Of a DNA stretch of 64,000 nucleotides, positions 60,964 through 64,000 are shown one piece after another. The DNA comes from Flavisolibacter ginsenosidimutans. Its GTDB lineage: Bacteria; Bacteroidota; Bacteroidia; Chitinophagales; Chitinophagaceae. Both the position numbers and the translations under genes were made by a program. Numbering within the stretch: the first letter of the stretch is position 1; every line of letters starts with the position of its first letter. Where the stretch lies: NCBI RefSeq assembly GCF_007970805.1, contig NZ_CP042433.1:124001-188000 (forward strand), in the 5' to 3' direction. The notes under the pieces were generated by a model. It did no database searches, was not told the DNA's origin, and saw nothing but the letters and a program-made list of their open reading frames with translations.

Positions 60964-62580
60964 ATGAAGACCGGGCTACTTTTATCATTTGGTGCGTTGT
61001 TGTTATCGGGCAAATGCTTTCACCGCTGCAATAAAAATCTCGTCTGCTTCGCCGCCTGTTTCTTCTGCCTTACGGTTTACAGCCAGCCTATTGTTTTCAC
61101 CGTTGATCCAACGAAGACAGTACAAACGGTTGACAACATCGGCGCTTCGGGTGCATGGTTTTCTGAAGGCATCGGCAAATATTGGCCCGGTGCAAAAAAG
61201 GAGCGGATGGCAGAACTCCTCTTCAGCAAAGCGTTCGATTCTTTGGGTAATCCTTTGGGCATTGGCCTTTCCTGTTTCCGCTTCAACATTGGCGGTGGCT
61301 CGGCCGAACAAGGCGACAGCAGCGGCATTCGTGATCCCTTACGCCGTGTTGAATGTTTTCTTTCGCCAGATGGAACATATCACTGGGAGAAGCAAGCCGG
61401 TTATTTATGGTTTGTAAGAAAAGCTGCGCAATACGGTGTTGAAAACCTGATTGCGTTTAGCAACACTCCGCCTGTTCAATTCACCAAAAACGGTTTGGGC
61501 TTTAAGCTGGAAAAAAATTTTGAAACCAACTTACGCGACGATAAGTACAACGCTTACGCAGACTTTCTTGCAACCGTTGTGCAGCACTTTGACAAAGAAG
61601 GTTTGCATTTCAAGTATATCAGTCCCGTGAATGAACCGCAATGGGATTGGTCGAACCGGTTTGGGCAAATGAACCAAGAAGGTTCGCCCTGGCACAACAA
61701 AGACATTTCCCGCATTGCCGTTTCGTTAGACAGCGCCTTGCGTGCAAAAGCTTTGACCACAAAAATTCTTTTGCCCGAAGCCGGTAACCTCACCTCGCTG
61801 TACGAAGGAAGCGGACATGCTTCAAAACAAATACAAACCTTTTACAGCGCATCGAGTCCTTACTCTATCGGTCAATTGAAAACCTTGCTGCACGTCGTTG
61901 CGGGCCATAGCTATTTTACCGACAAAGGCGATACGGCAATTGTAACGGTGCGAAGCCGCTTGCGGGATACGGCTGTGAAATACGGCATCTCGTTTTGGCA
62001 ATCGGAATACAGCATGTTGGGGGACGGTTATAAAGAAGGTAAAAGCGGACGTATTCCCGCGATGGATTGCGCACTCTTCCTGGCCAAAATAGTCCATTAC
62101 GATTTGGCCGTTGCCAACGCCACAGCCTGGCAATTCTGGAATGCCTGGGAACCGGGCCGTCCTGATGTTGACGTTCGTTATCACCTGGTGGTATTGAAGA
62201 CAAATTCAACCAATACCGAAGGCGATTTTACCGTCACCAAAAACCTTTGGGCATTGGGACATTACAGCCGTTTTATCCGGCCCGGCATGAAGCGCATCGT
62301 CACCGCGAGAAATGATGGATTGAATAACATAAGTACGGCGCAGGATGTAATGCTTTCGGCATTTGCCGGTAAAAAGGAATTGGTTATCGTGGCTGTGAAT
62401 TATACAACGCTTTCAAGAGATATTGAAGTGGAAGCGCTTGGGGTAAAAAAGATGAAAGGCATCAAGCAATACATTACAACAGCCAGTGCTGAAGACAACA
62501 TGAAGTTGTACCCTTTGTCCTCATTGAAGAACATAACCTTAAAACCCCGCTCCATCACAACGATCGTGGTAAAACGGTAA
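60964..62580 (+). CDS. GH30 endo-beta-1,6-galactanase-like enzyme
   Basis: Retaining GH30 enzyme of 538 residues. The acid/base is Glu224 in SPVNEPQWDW and the nucleophile is Glu348 in FWQSEYSMLG. DNIGASGAWFSEGIGKYWP, the GGGSAEQGD loop and FSNTPPVQFTKNG are typical of the subgroup that includes endo-beta-1,6-galactanases. The signal peptide is unusual: about 40 residues with two hydrophobic parts before VYSQ, so the true start may lie internally, though no better ATG is obvious. It is the last gene of the locus. A galactanase fits the GH16/GH43/GH2 neighbours; glucanase activity remains possible. Confidence 0.88.
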   Translation: MKTGLLLSFGALLLSGKCFHRCNKNLVCFAACFFCLTVYSQPIVFTVDPTKTVQTVDNIGASGAWFSEGIGKYWPGAKKERMAELLFSKAFDSLGNPLGIGLSCFRFNIGGGSAEQGDSSGIRDPLRRVECFLSPDGTYHWEKQAGYLWFVRKAAQYGVENLIAFSNTPPVQFTKNGLGFKLEKNFETNLRDDKYNAYADFLATVVQHFDKEGLHFKYISPVNEPQWDWSNRFGQMNQEGSPWHNKDISRIAVSLDSALRAKALTTKILLPEAGNLTSLYEGSGHASKQIQTFYSASSPYSIGQLKTLLHVVAGHSYFTDKGDTAIVTVRSRLRDTAVKYGISFWQSEYSMLGDGYKEGKSGRIPAMDCALFLAKIVHYDLAVANATAWQFWNAWEPGRPDVDVRYHLVVLKTNSTNTEGDFTVTKNLWALGHYSRFIRPGMKRIVTARNDGLNNISTAQDVMLSAFAGKKELVIVAVNYTTLSRDIEVEALGVKKMKGIKQYITTASAEDNMKLYPLSSLKNITLKPRSITTIVVKR

Positions 62581-62990
62581 AAGATATTATGAACGCGGGA
62601 CTGAAAATTGTTGAACGCTGGATGGGCATTCCTGATGTTGATTGCAGTGCCGGTTGCTTAAATAACTTGAACGGGTTCGGCTTAAAACAAATAGTCAAAG
62701 CATAAAAAAGAGAACAAGCATCGTTTCTATTTTTCTCGTTTGTCATGCTTATGTGGTGCAGGCGCAAACAAAAGCGGCGACTTTATTTTAAAGATTGAAA
62801 CGCTGAGAAGAACACGGCAGACAATTCTTCACAAGTAAACCGGCTGCCTCAGAAATTTCGATAAGCAAGAATTTTGTTTACACAGCTACGGCTTATTCAC
62901 TAACCGTGATTCGAATAAAATCGAAATGGTTGTTTTCGTCACCACTTTCTCCTGGTTCTAAAACTGCGCGGTATTGATGTGACCGCCTTT
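62581..62990. other. 410-bp convergent intergenic region
   Basis: Lies between GH30 (plus) and GH15 (minus), so it should contain two transcription ends, yet no strong hairpin with T tract was found. A 38-codon frame at 62589-62705 has no recognisable relatives. The signal-peptide-like remnant at 62702-62791 is the only informative piece. Confidence 0.5.
62702..62791 (+). pseudogene. orphan signal-peptide remnant
   Basis: The frame from 62702 reads KKRTSIVSIFLVCHAYVVQA, then QTKAATLF and a stop, the shape of a Bacteroidota signal peptide with an AQ cleavage site. The start position is ATA where ATG would be expected, and nothing coding follows. It is probably the 5' end of a deleted exported protein, perhaps another enzyme of the locus. 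A chance hydrophobic frame cannot be excluded. Confidence 0.45.
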
Positions 62991-64000
62991 TCATTTCATC
63001 AGCTTGTTTCTTGTTTGAATGCGTGATGTTTCCATTGGTTTGTCGCTTAATTCAATGGCCGCACTGATCAGCGCCAAATGGGTAAAGGCCTGCGGAAAAT
63101 TTCCAAGATGCTCGCCTTTCTTGCCCAATTGTTCGGCATACAACCCCAGGTGGTTGGCATAGCCAAGCATCTTCTCGAAATTTTCTTTGGCTCTTTCCGT
63201 TTGCCCCGATAAAGCCAGGCACTCGACAAACCAAAACGAGCACATGGTAAAGGTTCCTTCGTTTCCTTTTAGTCCGTCCACTTCGTCGTTTTGCTCGCGG
63301 TAACGGTAAACCAACACGTCCGAGCGAAGCTCCTTGTCTATGGCTTCCATTGTTTTTTTCCAGCGTTCGGAATGCGGCGAGATCATGTTTAAGATGGGCA
63401 TCAACAAAGCACTTGCGTCAAGGTTTTCGGAGCCTTTCGATTGCACAAAGGATTGCTTTTTTTCGCTCCAGAAATTTTGATAAACGTCTTCGTAAATTTT
63501 ATTCCGAACGTCCTGCCATTTGATAAAATCATAAGGGTAAGAAAAGTTGTCGCCGATTTTAATGGCGCGGTCAAGAGCTACCCAGCACATCATGCGCGAA
63601 AAAAGGAACTCCCGTTCCTCGCCGCGTATTTCCCAAATGCTGTGGTCGGGTTTCTGCCAATTGGCAATCACCAGTTCCACGTAGTGTTCAATGATCTTCC
63701 AATACTCATACGTAATGTCGCCGCCGTGACGAACAAAAATGTAAACGGTTTCCAGCAGTTCACCGTAAATGTCCATCTGCGTTTGCTGGTGCGCCGCATT
63801 GCCAATGCGCACGGGTTGCGAATCTTTATAGCCTTTAAGATAATCCAGGCAACGTTCGGTAAGTTCCGTTTTCCCGTCAACCGAAAACATTAGCTGTAAT
63901 TCTTTCTCGGCGCTTTGCCGCTTCACCCACTCTAAAAATTGCTGGGCTTCTTCCAAAAAACCCAATTGCAAAAAGGCGTGCATGGCAAAGGCCGCATCGC
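62991..64000 (-). CDS. GH15 family protein (glucoamylase/trehalase type), C-terminal part
   Basis: The C-terminal 336 or so codons of an (alpha/alpha)6-barrel GH15 enzyme; the gene continues past the right edge (DAAFAMHAFLQLGF is read across 63983). Family blocks visible are RIGNAAHQQTQMDIYGELL, SIWEIRGEEREFLFSRMMCW, which holds the probable general acid Glu, GNEGTFTMCSFWFVECLAL and GEHLGNFPQAFTHLALISA. Bacterial GH15 proteins include glucoamylases, glucodextranases and trehalases; this type often lies with trehalose metabolism genes. No signal peptide can be assessed. It converges on GH30 and is not part of that locus. Confidence 0.9.
   Translation of the reverse strand, partial: DAAFAMHAFLQLGFLEEAQQFLEWVKRQSAEKELQLMFSVDGKTELTERCLDYLKGYKDSQPVRIGNAAHQQTQMDIYGELLETVYIFVRHGGDITYEYWKIIEHYVELVIANWQKPDHSIWEIRGEEREFLFSRMMCWVALDRAIKIGDNFSYPYDFIKWQDVRNKIYEDVYQNFWSEKKQSFVQSKGSENLDASALLMPILNMISPHSERWKKTMEAIDKELRSDVLVYRYREQNDEVDGLKGNEGTFTMCSFWFVECLALSGQTERAKENFEKMLGYANHLGLYAEQLGKKGEHLGNFPQAFTHLALISAAIELSDKPMETSRIQTRNKLMK

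Overview
The window is from a Bacteroidota genome, most likely a soil or plant-associated member of the Chitinophagaceae. The evidence is three SusC/SusD pairs, lipoprotein signals, a C-terminal type IX secretion (T9SS) sorting domain, weak Shine-Dalgarno sequences and moderate G+C. The family assignment is inference. Almost every gene serves carbohydrate capture and breakdown. No rRNA, tRNA, CRISPR array, phage gene or transposase was seen.

Region A (1-7882) holds the first codons of an FAD oxidoreductase, a sugar-porter MFS transporter with a GH32 fructan/sucrose hydrolase, an FHS-family sugar permease on the opposite strand, a CBM9-like protein, an exported formylglycine-generating enzyme (FGE) and a LacI-type regulator. 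Region B (8044-13651) is a compact operon of GH109, an N-acetylhexosamine kinase-like protein and GH2. LacI-operator-like sites sit before the FHS gene (two copies), before GH109 and before the GH95 gene at 31.6 kb, which suggests one regulon.

Region C (13941-42498) opens with a ROK regulator, SusC and SusD. After a terminator it continues with a glycoprotein-stripping series: T9SS-exported PNGase F, glycosylasparaginase, CutC-family protein, GH92 alpha-mannosidase, two GH29 fucosidases, GH27, GH95, GH20, GH2 and two formylglycine-type sulfatases. Together these could release an N-glycan from protein, trim its fucose, galactose, hexosamine, mannose and sulfate, and remove the residual GlcNAc-Asn. 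A small DUF2945 gene on the other strand interrupts the series.

Region D (42550-43348) is a gene graveyard: a broken third sulfatase and the DNA-binding end of an AraC/HTCS-type regulator. Region E (43773-62580) is an intact polysaccharide utilisation locus with two SusC/SusD pairs, a BNR-4 propeller protein, GH2, GH16, a tandem GH43 protein and GH30. That set fits type II arabinogalactan or arabinogalactan-protein (AGP) breakdown. The dead regulator lies just upstream, and a pair of C6 tracts 20 bp apart precedes the first susC. Region F (62991-64000) is a GH15 gene on the minus strand that runs off the window, preceded by a signal-peptide remnant.
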